A DNA stretch of 64,000 nt from Nocardia iowensis (lineage in GTDB: Bacteria; Actinomycetota; Actinomycetes; Mycobacteriales; Mycobacteriaceae): contig NZ_CP078145.1 of assembly GCF_019222765.1 (NCBI RefSeq), forward strand, positions 6,696,001 to 6,760,000, written 5' to 3'. Numbering within the stretch: position 1 is the first letter of the stretch; each line of letters begins with the position of its first letter. The notes beneath the pieces are model-generated. The model was not told where the DNA came from. It saw nothing but the letters and a program-made list of their open reading frames with translations, and made no database searches. Shown here piece after piece: positions 29,902-38,680 of this stretch. The translations under genes were made by a program, and so were the position numbers.

Positions 29902-30387
29902 ATGAACGCCCGACTGAACATGTTCGACAACGAGATCGCCGCCAAGTTCGGCAAGCGGTTCGCCAACGCCGCCATGGTGATCAACCAAGCGTCGCTGCCG
30001 AAGGCCACCCAGGAGTTGGTGAGCCTGCGCGCCAGCCAGATCAACGGCTGCGGCTTCTGCACCGATATGCACACCAAGGATGCCGCGGCCGCGGGCGAAA
30101 CGTCGGTCCGGCTGCACCTGGTCGCGGCCTGGCGGGAGGCCACCGTGTTCACCGAGGCCGAGCGGGCCGCGCTGGCGCTCGCCGAGGAAGGTACCCGGCT
30201 CGCCGACGCTCACCACGGCGTGTCCGACGAGACCTGGGCCGAAGTGCGCAAGCACTACGACGACGACCAGACCGTCGCGCTGGTCTGCCTGGTCGCCTTG
30301 ATCAACGCCGCCAACCGGATGAACGTGATCGTGCGCAACCCGGCGGGTTCCTACCAGCCCGGTATGTTCGCCGCCATGCTCGACTGA
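29902..30387 (+). CDS. Carboxymuconolactone decarboxylase/AhpD-family peroxidase-like protein
   Basis: A 161-residue helical protein of the AhpD/CMD family. The redox motif CGFCTDMH (CxxCxxxH) lies around residues 51-58, preceded by LRASQINGC, so it should reduce peroxides or act as a disulfide reductant. The ATG at 29902 was chosen over an in-frame start at 29809 because the longer version would run through the promoter element. The gene is divergent from an ECF41-type sigma factor and is its likely target. Such sigma factors commonly sit beside genes of this family. Confidence 0.92.
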   Translation: MNARLNMFDNEIAAKFGKRFANAAMVINQASLPKATQELVSLRASQINGCGFCTDMHTKDAAAAGETSVRLHLVAAWREATVFTEAERAALALAEEGTRLADAHHGVSDETWAEVRKHYDDDQTVALVCLVALINAANRMNVIVRNPAGSYQPGMFAAMLD

Positions 30388-30398
30388 TCGGCACGAAT

Positions 30399-30429
30399 CC
30401 CGGCCCGGCCCAAGATGATTCGGGCCGGG
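30399..30429. terminator. Hairpin after the AhpD-like gene
   Basis: CCCGGCCCG (30399-30407) pairs perfectly with CGGGCCGGG (30421-30429) across a 13-base loop, 12 bases after the stop codon at 30387. GC-rich stem, no U tract. Confidence 0.55.
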
Positions 30430-30526
30430 CCCGCGCATGTCCGTGCGAGAGGCGGCTTCGATTCGCGGCCCTGGTATCGATCGGCCTTCCGGTGCTGCTG
30501 CGATACAGTAGTCATGAGGGGGAAAT

Positions 30527-32059
30527 ATGTTGCGCAACAATCTGTTTCGTCAGGTCGTAGTCGGTATTGCCGGGGCGCTGGTTGGTGCCACCTCGGTTAC
30601 CGGAACCGCTGCCGCCGCACCTGATCCGCTGGAGCGTTTCGAACGGCAGGCGGTCGAATGGCGAACATGCGGCGTCGAAGTGCTCGATGCCAGTGGGGTG
30701 CAGTGCGCCGATATCACCGTGCCACTGGACTATTCGCGACCCGAGGGCCGAACGATCACGGTGGCGATCTCGCGGATGATGGCCACCGATCCGGCCCGGC
30801 GACGTGGCGTCCTGCTCGGAAATCCCGGCGGTCCCGGCGGCACCGGCCTGGTCCAGGGACTAGCAGTCAGCGCTGTGCTGGCTTCCGACGTCCTCGCCCA
30901 GTACGACCTGATCGGCATGGACCCGCGCGCCGTCGGCCGCTCGACACCGGTCGATTGCGGCTGGCCGGTCGATCGTTACTTGCGTGCGCCGGAACCCGGG
31001 GTGGCGGGGTTCGCCAGGGAGGTCGCACTACAGGCGGACCTTGCGGCCAGGTGCGCGGCGGCGCTCGGCGACACGATGTCCGCGTACACCACCCGCAATA
31101 CCGCGCGCGATATGAACGTCATCCGGGCAGCACTCGGCGAGCCCGCCCTCAATTACTACGGCATGTCTTACGGGACATATCTGGGTGCGGTGTTCGCGCA
31201 AATGTTTCCGGACCGAATCGGCCGGTTGGTGCTGGACAGTGCCGTCGATCCCGACAGTTACGGCTCCGGCGAAACGCTCACCCAGGGCGCGAGCAGTGAG
31301 GCGGCGCTGGATGACTGGGCCGCCTGGGCCGCCGGGCAGGATGCGCGCTATCACCTCGGCACGACCGCCGCCGAGGTGCGCTCAGGCGTCGAGGGACTTG
31401 TCCACCGGGTGACGGAACGACCCATCGACGTGAACGGTCACGTTGTCGACGGAAGCAGCCTTCCGCTACTGCTGTACTTGCCACTGCACAGCTACTACGT
31501 CAACGACGCCTATGCGGTGCTGGTCCGGCAATTGCTCGACGCCGCCGACGGCCGCCCGGTCACCCTCAATCCCGGCGATTGGTTGACCGCGTACTTCGAC
31601 AATGCCGACACCGAGGTGAACACCTCCGCCGAGGCGGTGATCGAGTGCGGAGACGCCGCGGTACCTCGCGATCCGCACCGGTACTGGACCAATATCGAAC
31701 GCGCCAGGGTCACCCAGCCGATCTTCGGTGCACTGTCGAACAACATCTCACCGTGCGCATTCTGGCCCGCGCCTGCCGAGCCGCCCACCGTCGTGCGCAA
31801 CGCGATCCCGGCGCTGATCGTGCAGGCCACCGGTGACCCCCGCACGCCACTGGCGGGCGCCGAGGCGCTGCGCCGCGCGATGACCGGCGCACGCCTGCTC
31901 ACCGTAGAAGGCATGCGTGCGCACGTACTCCTGATCGCCGTCATCACCGACCTGTTCGACAACGGAAGCGTCGACGACGCCCGCCTCCGCTGCGTGCGGG
32001 ATGCCACCAACGAATACCTCCGAGACGGGACACTCCCGGCGTCGGACGTCACCTGCTGA
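30527..32059 (+). CDS. Secreted alpha/beta-hydrolase, TAP-like (peptidase S33 family)
   Basis: A 510-residue exported hydrolase. The signal peptide (MLRNNLFRQVVVGIAGALVG to TAAAA) should be cut near residue 31. The core shows the oxyanion region LGNPGGPGGTG, the acid-rich ITVPLDYSRPEG typical of tripeptidyl aminopeptidase relatives, and the nucleophile Ser in YGMSYGTYLG. A C-terminal TAP-like segment with ALIVQATGDPRTPLAGAEALRR (acidic residue) and MRAHVLL (His) completes the triad. It probably cleaves N-terminal residues or esters outside the membrane. The start has a GGGGGAAA Shine-Dalgarno. It converges with the PlsC-like gene. Confidence 0.9.
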   Translation: MLRNNLFRQVVVGIAGALVGATSVTGTAAAAPDPLERFERQAVEWRTCGVEVLDASGVQCADITVPLDYSRPEGRTITVAISRMMATDPARRRGVLLGNPGGPGGTGLVQGLAVSAVLASDVLAQYDLIGMDPRAVGRSTPVDCGWPVDRYLRAPEPGVAGFAREVALQADLAARCAAALGDTMSAYTTRNTARDMNVIRAALGEPALNYYGMSYGTYLGAVFAQMFPDRIGRLVLDSAVDPDSYGSGETLTQGASSEAALDDWAAWAAGQDARYHLGTTAAEVRSGVEGLVHRVTERPIDVNGHVVDGSSLPLLLYLPLHSYYVNDAYAVLVRQLLDAADGRPVTLNPGDWLTAYFDNADTEVNTSAEAVIECGDAAVPRDPHRYWTNIERARVTQPIFGALSNNISPCAFWPAPAEPPTVVRNAIPALIVQATGDPRTPLAGAEALRRAMTGARLLTVEGMRAHVLLIAVITDLFDNGSVDDARLRCVRDATNEYLRDGTLPASDVTC

Positions 32060-32083
32060 TAGCGACAAGCAAGGAGGCCCGGT

Positions 32084-32119
32084 CACGGCCGTCCCGAGCG
32101 ACCTCTCGGTTCGGCCGTG
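32084..32119. terminator. Possible terminator between the TAP hydrolase and PlsC-like genes
   Basis: CACGGCCG (32084-32091) pairs with CGGCCGTG (32112-32119), with an inner CCGAG/CTCGG stem at 32094-32098 and 32105-32109. The composite hairpin lies between two convergent stop codons (32059 and 32182). Confidence 0.4.
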
Positions 32120-32181
32120 CTTCCCGAGCTCCAATTGCCGCAGGCGCGAGCGTGCCGGGCAAGAGGCGGCCGGTCCTCGGC

Positions 32182-33222
32182 TCAGCCGCCGACCGCGTCG
32201 ACCCGGCGGCCTCGGCCGCGCAGCATGGGCCGAAGGCGGCGTTGTGGCCTGCGGACCTCCGGTGTGTCGGCCGCGATGGATGGGTCCTGTACCCGAGTGT
32301 TGCCCGCCTCGATCCACACCGTGGCGTCGCGCAGACCGTGGCGCGAGAGCTCGGTGCCACGGACCGCGGCCTCGCAGCGGCGCGCTAGATCTCGTCGATC
32401 CGTTCCCGGTTGCTGCACCGCCTCGAGCACCACCTCGGCGACCATGCCGCGCGAACGCAGCACCCGACGGGCCGACGAGGCGAAGGTGTCTTCACCGACG
32501 AATCCCGGCACCGTGCACTGGACGCCGTGCCGATCCAGATAGCGCAATCGCACCGGCTGGACGGGCGTATCGGTGTCGACCGCCGCCTGGAACAGCGCGG
32601 GCCGCATGCTGCCGTACGCGCGACCGCACCAGGTGGTGCCCTCGGGGAACACCGCGATCCGATCGCCGGCGGTAAGCCTGGCGCCGATCTGGGCCACCAC
32701 ACCGGGCAGCGCGCGCAGCTTCTCCCGCTCGATCGGGATGACCCGCATCAGCGTCGCCAGCTTGCCCAGCACCGGCCAGTCGACCATGTCCGCCCTGGCG
32801 ACGAAGCCGAGCGGCTGCACCGCGGCGAGCGCGACGATATCGGTCCAGCCGATGTGCCCGACGACGACCATGACGCCGGTACCCGGCTCGCCATAAACGG
32901 CGGGCGCGGTGTTGCCCTCACCGACAACGCCGCGCCCGTTCGGGTCGATCCTGCGATCGACGACCCGCAATTCCATTCCTAGACAACTCAACAACGTTCG
33001 CGCGTACCCGCGCTGCACGGCTTCTCGTTTGCTCTGCGGGGTAACCAGATTCACCATCGGGAAGCTGATCAGCAGCCCGGCGACGCCGAGCAGTCTGCCG
33101 ATCACCCGGCCGGTGCCGACCTCATCGATCGACTCGATGCAGCCGGGCCCGCACGGGCTCGACGGCATCCACGCGTGTGCGGTGCCCTGTGCGGGCGGTG
33201 CGTCGAAGACCACGTTCCTCAC
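32182..33222 (-). CDS. 1-acyl-glycerol-3-phosphate acyltransferase-like protein (PlsC/OlsA-like)
   Basis: A 346-residue acyltransferase with the LPLAT motifs: HIGWTD as the HxxxxD catalytic pair, and FPEGTTW as the EGT block. One hydrophobic segment (RVIGRLLGVAGLLISFPMVNLV, about residues 39-60) could anchor it to the membrane. The last 60 residues are Arg-rich and probably disordered. It overlaps the stop of the GNAT gene by four bases and is downstream of it, the order expected for OlsB-then-OlsA ornithine lipid synthesis, although PlsC-type lysophosphatidate acylation fits equally. It is at the position of Rv3026c. Confidence 0.88.
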   Translation of the reverse strand: MRNVVFDAPPAQGTAHAWMPSSPCGPGCIESIDEVGTGRVIGRLLGVAGLLISFPMVNLVTPQSKREAVQRGYARTLLSCLGMELRVVDRRIDPNGRGVVGEGNTAPAVYGEPGTGVMVVVGHIGWTDIVALAAVQPLGFVARADMVDWPVLGKLATLMRVIPIEREKLRALPGVVAQIGARLTAGDRIAVFPEGTTWCGRAYGSMRPALFQAAVDTDTPVQPVRLRYLDRHGVQCTVPGFVGEDTFASSARRVLRSRGMVAEVVLEAVQQPGTDRRDLARRCEAAVRGTELSRHGLRDATVWIEAGNTRVQDPSIAADTPEVRRPQRRLRPMLRGRGRRVDAVGG

Positions 33223-34046
33223 CGTCCCCCGTCGAAGGTCGCGGCGGCGTCTTGTAATCGGTTCAGGTAGCGAGTGTTGATGGTGTCGAGGCCGAGCATC
33301 GCGACGAAGTCGGCGACCCCGAAGTCCGGATCGTGTGCGGGCTCGCCGCAGATCTCCGCGCCAAGGCGCAGGTAGCCGCGCAGCAGCGGCGGCAGCTTGG
33401 GCCGCGACGGCGGCGTCATCTCATCGAGGGTCTTGCCGTCGACGACCACCGGCCGCAGCGGGTGCACCCGCTGTTCCGGATCCGACGCGTGCCTGCCGAG
33501 CAGCATGTCGCGCACGCCGCGCACATTCACGCCGGGCTCGTCGGCGGGGGTGTCCTGCATCGGCACCGAGACGCAGCCCATCACCCAGTCGTAACCGGTG
33601 AGTTGGATGTAGTGCAGGATGCCCGCCCACATCAGGGTGAGTACCGAGCCGTTGCGGTGGTCGGGCACGACGCAGGCCCGGCCCATCTCCACGATCCGCC
33701 TGCCTTCCGGATCCAATTGGGCCAGATCGAATTCCGTGGCCGTGTAGTAGCCGCCCGCCGCGGGGACCTTGTCCGGCGGCAGCATCCGGTAGCAGCCGAC
33801 GAACTCCTCGGTCAGGTCGTCGCGGACCAGCAGGTGGTCGCAGTAGTCGTCGAATCGGTCGGCGTCGAGGCCGGTACCGTTGTCGGGGATGTGGAATCCG
33901 GGCTCGCTCGCGAACACGCCGTAGCGCAGTCGCTGCGCCGCCGCGCGGTGTTCAGCGTCGGACGAGACGACCAGCGAGTACCGTGACCGTTCCACCCCGG
34001 AGTCCGTCGAGCGCGCCGGGGCTGTCAACACGGACGTAATAGTCAT
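33219..34046 (-). CDS. GNAT-type N-acyltransferase (OlsB/hemolysin-like)
   Basis: A 275-residue protein of the GNAT superfamily branch that includes ornithine N-acyltransferase and autoinducer-type acyl-ACP users. Visible are the RLRYGVF...E segment near residue 38, the VGCYRML strand, and IVEMGRACVVPDHRNGSVLTLMW, the family core in which the acyl donor binds. It should move an acyl chain from acyl-ACP or acyl-CoA to an amine in the cytoplasm. The start is uncertain: ATG 34046 is used; an in-frame ATG at 34145 adds 33 unconvincing residues. It is coupled to the PlsC-like gene by a four-base overlap, as at Rv3027c-Rv3026c. Confidence 0.87.
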   Translation of the reverse strand: MTITSVLTAPARSTDSGVERSRYSLVVSSDAEHRAAAQRLRYGVFASEPGFHIPDNGTGLDADRFDDYCDHLLVRDDLTEEFVGCYRMLPPDKVPAAGGYYTATEFDLAQLDPEGRRIVEMGRACVVPDHRNGSVLTLMWAGILHYIQLTGYDWVMGCVSVPMQDTPADEPGVNVRGVRDMLLGRHASDPEQRVHPLRPVVVDGKTLDEMTPPSRPKLPPLLRGYLRLGAEICGEPAHDPDFGVADFVAMLGLDTINTRYLNRLQDAAATFDGGR

Positions 34047-34244
34047 ATCGCTGATGAAGCCAGCCCGAGACTGCGTCGGAGCAACCTCGAAGTGTCTCGT
34101 CGATGCCGAGTCGGTGAACGAGGTCGGCGCACACCGAGCGTTCATCAGACCGTCGCGCCCTGTTCGCGCCCTCGCGTCGTCGCCGCGTTCTTTGCCTGTT
34201 CAACGGCTCGCCGCCAACGCATTCAGGGCTGAAGCAGCAACAAG

Positions 34245-34279
34245 AAGGCCGCATCGTGAAGTCATCGCGATGCGGCCTT
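34245..34279. terminator. Hairpin terminator downstream of ndh
   Basis: AAGGCCGCATCG (34245-34256) pairs perfectly with CGATGCGGCCTT (34268-34279) across an 11-base loop, 18 bases after the ndh stop on the minus strand. A short T-rich run follows in that direction. Confidence 0.65.
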
Positions 34280-34296
34280 TCAGTGTCGGAGCGAGG

Positions 34297-35589
34297 TCAA
34301 GCGGCCGTGCGTTCCGATACGCGCGGCGGTTCGGCGGCCTTGTCCACCTCGGCGAAACCGGGACGTCCGGTGCCGATGAACGCGACCAGCCACGAGGCGA
34401 CCGCGGCGAACCGGTTGCGGAAGCCGACCAGGTAGAACAGGTGCACCGCGAGCCACATGACCCAGGCGATCAGGCCGCGGAAGGTGATCTTGTCGTTCAA
34501 CTTGGTGACCGCGCTGAACCGGCTGATCACCGCCATGCTGCCCTTGTCCCAGTACTTGAACGCGGTGCCCGGCTGCTTCTTCCGGCGGATGATGTCGGCG
34601 GCGTGCCTGCCCTCCTGCATGGCCACCGGCGACTGGCCGGGGTAGCCGTTGAGCGAGGTCATGTCGCCGATCGCGTAGATGTCGGCGTAGCCGCCGACGG
34701 TGAGATCCGGGTTGATCAGCAGCCGTCCGGCCCGATCGGTTTCCACGCCGGTGGCCTCGGCCAGGATCTTGGCGAAGCCGCCCGCCTGCACGCCCGCCGA
34801 CCAGACGACCGTCTCCGCCGCGATGCCGCGTTCGACACCGCTCTTGTCCTTGACGGTGACCTTGCCCTGCTCGATATCGGTGACGAAGGTGCCGAGCAGC
34901 ACGTCGACACCGCTGCGGGTCAACGACTTCTTCGCGTACTCCGACAGCCCGCCGCCGAACGGCGGAAGCACCTCGCCCGCGCCCTCCACCAGGGTGACCG
35001 AAACTTCTTGGTGGTAATACCTTTTCGCCAGTTCCTTCAGCTGACCGGCCACCTCGACGCCGGTCGCGCCCGCCCCGACGACCACGAAGCTCAGCAGCCT
35101 GCGCTTGGTCTCCTCGTCCGCGCCCGCGGCCTCGGCGAAGACCCGCTGGATCTGTGCGCGCAGCAGCTTCGCGTCGTCGATGGTCTTGAGCGAGAAGGTC
35201 TTCTCGGCGAAGTCGTCGCGGCCGAAGTAGGACTGGCTGGCGCCGGTGGCGGCGATCAGCGAGCCGTACCGGATCCGGCGGCGCTCGCCGTCGTGCTCAT
35301 AGGTGACGATCGCCTGATCCGGATCGATGGCGACTACTTTGCCCAGGCGCACGTCGGCCTCGCGGTGACGGCGCAGAATGGAGGCGATCGGCGGCGCGAT
35401 CTCCTCCGATGCCAGCACACCGGTCGCTACCTGGTACAACAACGGTTGGAACAGGTGCTCCGGCGTGCTGGAGATCAGCACGTAATCGATACCCGACTTG
35501 GCAAGTTGCTTGGCGGCGGAGAGCCCGCCGAACCCCGATCCGACGATGACGACACCCGCGGTTTCGATTCCCGCATCCACGTACTGCAT
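34297..35589 (-). CDS. ndh: Type II NADH dehydrogenase-like FAD oxidoreductase
   Basis: A 430-residue flavoprotein with two Rossmann motifs: GSGFGGLSAA for FAD at the N terminus and VVVGAGATGVEVAG for NADH near residue 165. It also has the second FAD contact YADIYAIGDMTSL near residue 305 and the quinone-site-like SPVAMQEGRHAA. The C-terminal stretch (about 360-410, with WVMWLAVHLFYLVGFRNR) is hydrophobic and should anchor it to the membrane. It moves electrons from NADH to menaquinone without pumping protons. It is divergent from the LysR regulator across a 111-base intergenic region. Confidence 0.93.
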   Translation of the reverse strand: MQYVDAGIETAGVVIVGSGFGGLSAAKQLAKSGIDYVLISSTPEHLFQPLLYQVATGVLASEEIAPPIASILRRHREADVRLGKVVAIDPDQAIVTYEHDGERRRIRYGSLIAATGASQSYFGRDDFAEKTFSLKTIDDAKLLRAQIQRVFAEAAGADEETKRRLLSFVVVGAGATGVEVAGQLKELAKRYYHQEVSVTLVEGAGEVLPPFGGGLSEYAKKSLTRSGVDVLLGTFVTDIEQGKVTVKDKSGVERGIAAETVVWSAGVQAGGFAKILAEATGVETDRAGRLLINPDLTVGGYADIYAIGDMTSLNGYPGQSPVAMQEGRHAADIIRRKKQPGTAFKYWDKGSMAVISRFSAVTKLNDKITFRGLIAWVMWLAVHLFYLVGFRNRFAAVASWLVAFIGTGRPGFAEVDKAAEPPRVSERTAA

Positions 35590-35653
35590 GACAGCCTCCT
35601 TCTCTCATTACCAACCGTCATCCGGAACCGAGATATTTCAGGTGTTAGGGCGC

Positions 35654-35673
35654 ATAATGCAGATGACTCTTAT
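35654..35673. promoter_or_regulatory. Possible LysR binding site between ndh and lysR
   Basis: Inverted repeat ATAA (35654-35657) and TTAT (35670-35673) around a 12-base centre, 28 bases upstream of the LysR GTG. Its size resembles LysR-type T-N11-A sites. The position is right for control of both divergent genes; the arms are short, so this is tentative. Confidence 0.3.
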
Positions 35674-35700
35674 CTCGATCCGTCATCAATCGGAGGCGCT

Positions 35701-36558
35701 GTGGAACTTCGGCAGCTCACCTACTTCGTCGCCGTGTGCGAGGAGCTCAGTTTCAGCGGCGCGGCCGCACGGTGCTTTATCTCACAGTCGGCGATCAGTC
35801 ATCAGATCTCCCGGCTGGAGCGTGATCTCGGCGTGCAGCTGTTCGAGCGCTCTACAAGATCAGTAGTGCCCACCGACGCCACCGCACGGCTACTTCCCCT
35901 TGCGAAACAGATGCTGAGCCTCGAGTCGGCGATCCGGGCGGCCGTGCGGACCGTCGGCCCGCGGATCCGGCTCGCCGCGAACATGTCCTTCGCGACCAGA
36001 TCGCTGTCGGCGATCGCGGGCGCCCGCGCCACCCATCCCGAAGCGGAGATCGAGTTCGTGATCAAACCGTTCCGGCAGCGGATCACCGCGGTGGCCGACG
36101 GCGACTGCGATCTCGCACTCATCCGCGGCAGCGTCGATCAACCCGGGCTGGAGGTCGAGCAGCTGTGGGTCGAGGATCTGGTGATCGCGACCTCCAGCGC
36201 GCATCCACTCGCCACCCGGGAAACGGTGACCCTCTCCGATCTGAGCCGCTATCCGCTGCTGCTCCCGCCGGAACAGGAACAAGTGCTGCTGCACACCGTC
36301 ATTCGGTCCGCATTCGCCGAACTACCCACGGGCCCCACCTACGGTCCCCCGATCCCACCCGACCACACCGCGACCATGGAGCTGATCAACCGCCCCGACG
36401 CGTGGACGGTGCTCTACGCGGAGAGCCCAACCGAGGGTTTAGTGGTATTGAAGCTCGCCGAACACAAACTACGCATCCCCGTCTCCGCGGTCCTGCGCAG
36501 CGACGCCCGCCGCTCCCCCATCCTGACCACCTTGCTCGCCGCCCTACACCGCACCTGA
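35701..36558 (+). CDS. LysR-family transcriptional regulator
   Basis: A 285-residue regulator. It starts at GTG 35701 behind CGGAGG with the typical VELRQLTYFVAVCEELSFSGAAARCFISQSAISHQISRLERDLGVQLFERS winged helix in residues 1-55, shown here only in part as a family mark (SQSAISHQISRLERDLG). The C-terminal 200 residues form the two-lobed periplasmic-binding-protein-like effector domain. A much longer frame continues upstream through the ndh gene and is an artefact. It is divergent from ndh and probably regulates it, which would tie NADH oxidation to an unknown metabolite. Confidence 0.93.
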   Translation: MELRQLTYFVAVCEELSFSGAAARCFISQSAISHQISRLERDLGVQLFERSTRSVVPTDATARLLPLAKQMLSLESAIRAAVRTVGPRIRLAANMSFATRSLSAIAGARATHPEAEIEFVIKPFRQRITAVADGDCDLALIRGSVDQPGLEVEQLWVEDLVIATSSAHPLATRETVTLSDLSRYPLLLPPEQEQVLLHTVIRSAFAELPTGPTYGPPIPPDHTATMELINRPDAWTVLYAESPTEGLVVLKLAEHKLRIPVSAVLRSDARRSPILTTLLAALHRT

Positions 36559-36730
36559 CCAACCCACTCCGGCTACGCACCGTCCTCTAACGCCTGGCTC
36601 AGGGTTGATCTCACAGAGTGTCCATACCTTTCACAGGGCGTGCTGCGCCTGTGAGCCGTATGAAAACCCTGGGAGTCCCGCCCGGAAACTCATGGGGCGC
36701 AACCACATCTGCTGTGGGCGGACGAAATGC

Positions 36731-36762
36731 GAACGGCCCCGGGTGGATACCCGGGGCCGTTC
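36731..36762. terminator. Strong hairpin terminator after etfA
   Basis: GAACGGCCCCGGGT (36731-36744) pairs perfectly with ACCCGGGGCCGTTC (36749-36762) across a GGAT loop, a 14-bp stem. It is 17 bases past the etfA stop on the minus strand and should terminate etfBA. Confidence 0.8.
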
Positions 36763-36779
36763 GGTGGTGCTGAGGGGTA

Positions 36780-37736
36780 TTAACCCTTGTGCGACTTGAC
36801 CGCTTCGGTCAGCTGCGGGGCGACGTTGAACAGGTCGCCGACGATGCCGTAGTCCGCGATCTCGAAGATCGGGGCCTCTTCGTCCTTGTTGACCGCGACG
36901 ATGGTCTTCGAGGTCTGCATGCCTGCCCGGTGCTGGATGGCGCCGGAGATGCCGAGGGCGATGTACAGCTGCGGCGAGACCGTCTTACCGGTCTGGCCGA
37001 CCTGGAACTGGCCCGGGTAGTAGCCGGAGTCGACCGCGGCACGCGAGGCGCCGACGGCGGCACCCAGCGAGTCGGCCAGCGCCTCGACCACCGAGAAGTT
37101 GTCGGCGGAACCGACACCACGGCCACCGGAGACGACGATGGTCGCCTCGGTGAGTTCCGGACGGTCACCGGCGACGACCGGTTCGCGCGAGGTCACCTTG
37201 ACGACGCCGTCTTCCTGAGCAGGCACCTCGACGGTGACCTTCTCGCCGGCACCGGCCTGCGCGGACGCCTCGATCGCGCCGGGGCGCACCGAGATGACCG
37301 GCACATCGCCGTTCGACTTGGCGTCGACGGTGAACGCGCCACCGAAGATGGAGTGCACGGCGGTGCCGTCGGACTTCACGTCGATGACGTCGACCAGCAG
37401 GCCGGAGCCGATGCGGGCGGCGAGGCGGCCCGACACCTCCTTGCCTTCGGCCGAGGCGGCGACGATGACGGCGGCCGGGGAGACCTGCTCGGTCAGCGCG
37501 GCGAGCACGTCGACCTTCGGGGTCACCAGGAAGTTCTCCACGTCGTCGGATTCGGCGATGTAGATCTTCTCGGCGCCGGCCGCGGCGAGCGCGTCGGCCA
37601 GCTTCTCGCCGGTGCCCGCGGTGCCGAGCACGACGGCGGCGGGCTCGCCCAGGTTGCGGGCGGCGGTCAGGAGCTCGGTGCTGACCTTCTTGATCGCACC
37701 GTCTGCGTGCTCAACGAGCACAAGTACTTCAGCCAT
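36780..37736 (-). CDS. etfA: Electron transfer flavoprotein alpha subunit
   Basis: A 318-residue ETF alpha that carries the FAD. The C-terminal domain has [11 protein letters not shown], the [25 protein letters not shown] region and [16 protein letters not shown], the standard flavin-binding motifs. It takes electrons from acyl-CoA dehydrogenases and hands them to the respiratory chain. It is the second gene of etfBA, 36 bases after etfB, and is followed by a strong terminator. Position and order match Rv3028c (fixB). Confidence 0.97.
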   Translation of the reverse strand: MAEVLVLVEHADGAIKKVSTELLTAARNLGEPAAVVLGTAGTGEKLADALAAAGAEKIYIAESDDVENFLVTPKVDVLAALTEQVSPAAVIVAASAEGKEVSGRLAARIGSGLLVDVIDVKSDGTAVHSIFGGAFTVDAKSNGDVPVISVRPGAIEASAQAGAGEKVTVEVPAQEDGVVKVTSREPVVAGDRPELTEATIVVSGGRGVGSADNFSVVEALADSLGAAVGASRAAVDSGYYPGQFQVGQTGKTVSPQLYIALGISGAIQHRAGMQTSKTIVAVNKDEEAPIFEIADYGIVGDLFNVAPQLTEAVKSHKG

Positions 37737-37772
37737 TTGTGTTCTCTCCTAAGCAGTCTCAGATCGGCGTGA

Positions 37773-38558
37773 TCAGATGATCTTCTGACCGACGAGGTAC
37801 TGGGCGATCTTGGTGCCGCCATCGCCCTCGTCCGCGATCTTCTCGCCCGCGGTGCGCGGCGGCTTCGGGGTGGCTCCGGTGACGGTGGTGCCCGCGTTCG
37901 CGACACCGACGGTCGACGGGTCGACGCCGAGGTCGGCCAGCGTGAAGGTCTGCACTTCCTTCTTCTTCGCGGCCATGATGCCCTTGAAGGAGGGGAAGCG
38001 CGGCTCGTTGATCTTCTCGTTGACGCTGACGATGGCCGGGAGGGTGGCCTCCAGCTTGAAGACGCCGTCGTCGGTCTCCCGCTCGCCGGTGATCTTGTCG
38101 CCGTCGACGGTGAGCTTGCGCAGGTGAGTCAGCTGCGGCAGGCCGAGGTACTCGGCGATGATGGCGGGCACCGCACCGGCGCGACCGTCGGTCGCCTCGT
38201 TGCCCGCGATGACCAGTTCGACACCTTCGACCTGGCCGAGCGCGCTCGCCAGCACCCAGGCGGTCTGCACGGCGTCGGAGCCGTGGATCGCCGGGTCGTT
38301 GATGTGGATGGCCTTGTCGGCGCCCATGGACAGCGCCTTGCGGATGGCCTCGGTGGCCCGGTCCGGACCGGCGGCCAGCACGGTGACCTCGCCGCCCTGG
38401 GCCTCCTTGATCAGCAGCGCCTCTTCGACGGCGCGCTCGTTGATCTCGTCGAGGACGGCGTCGGCGGCTTCGCGATCGAGGGTGTAGTCACCATCGGTCA
38501 GCTTGCGCTCGGACCAGGTGTCGGGAACCTGCTTGATGAGTACGACGATGTTCGGCAT
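37773..38558 (-). CDS. etfB: Electron transfer flavoprotein beta subunit
   Basis: A 261-residue ETF beta with AMP-binding fold. It starts MPNIVVLIKQVPDTWSERKL and has the ISFGSD-type segment GADKAIHINDPAIHGSDAVQTAW and VIAGNEATDGRAGAVPAIIAEYLG, which are family hallmarks. The ATG at 38558 has a strong AGGAGGT upstream; a longer frame to 38648 lacks support. It dimerises with EtfA for beta-oxidation electron transfer. It corresponds to Rv3029c (fixA). A 22-bp palindrome about 100 bases upstream may control it. Confidence 0.97.
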   Translation of the reverse strand: MPNIVVLIKQVPDTWSERKLTDGDYTLDREAADAVLDEINERAVEEALLIKEAQGGEVTVLAAGPDRATEAIRKALSMGADKAIHINDPAIHGSDAVQTAWVLASALGQVEGVELVIAGNEATDGRAGAVPAIIAEYLGLPQLTHLRKLTVDGDKITGERETDDGVFKLEATLPAIVSVNEKINEPRFPSFKGIMAAKKKEVQTFTLADLGVDPSTVGVANAGTTVTGATPKPPRTAGEKIADEGDGGTKIAQYLVGQKII

Positions 38559-38658
38559 CGGTCTTCGTCGACCTCCTGTTCTGGTTACACGTATGGGCGG
38601 TCGCACGAGCGGGCCGTACGTCCGTGTGAGTAGCTCAGGGCGTGACACTACCCTACGT

Positions 38659-38680
38659 TAAGTTACCCGTGGGTAACTTA
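38659..38680. promoter_or_regulatory. 22-bp perfect palindrome between etfBA and the methyltransferase operon
   Basis: Arms TAAGTTACCC (38659-38668) and GGGTAACTTA (38671-38680) around a GT centre. It is 100 bases upstream of the etfB start and 157 bases upstream of the divergent methyltransferase start. The size and symmetry fit a TetR-type operator; TTACC...GGTAA-like sites are used by several mycobacterial lipid-metabolism repressors. The binding protein is unknown. Confidence 0.55.

Noticed and set aside
34054..35700. Long N-terminal extension of the LysR gene reaching through ndh
   Set aside because: The extension is antisense to ndh, Arg/Gly/Asp-rich, and the LysR fold and ribosome-binding site start at 35701.
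36605..36799. 64-residue Cys-rich frame between lysR and etfA
   Set aside because: No ribosome-binding site, overlaps the etfA terminator hairpin and the etfA 3' end.
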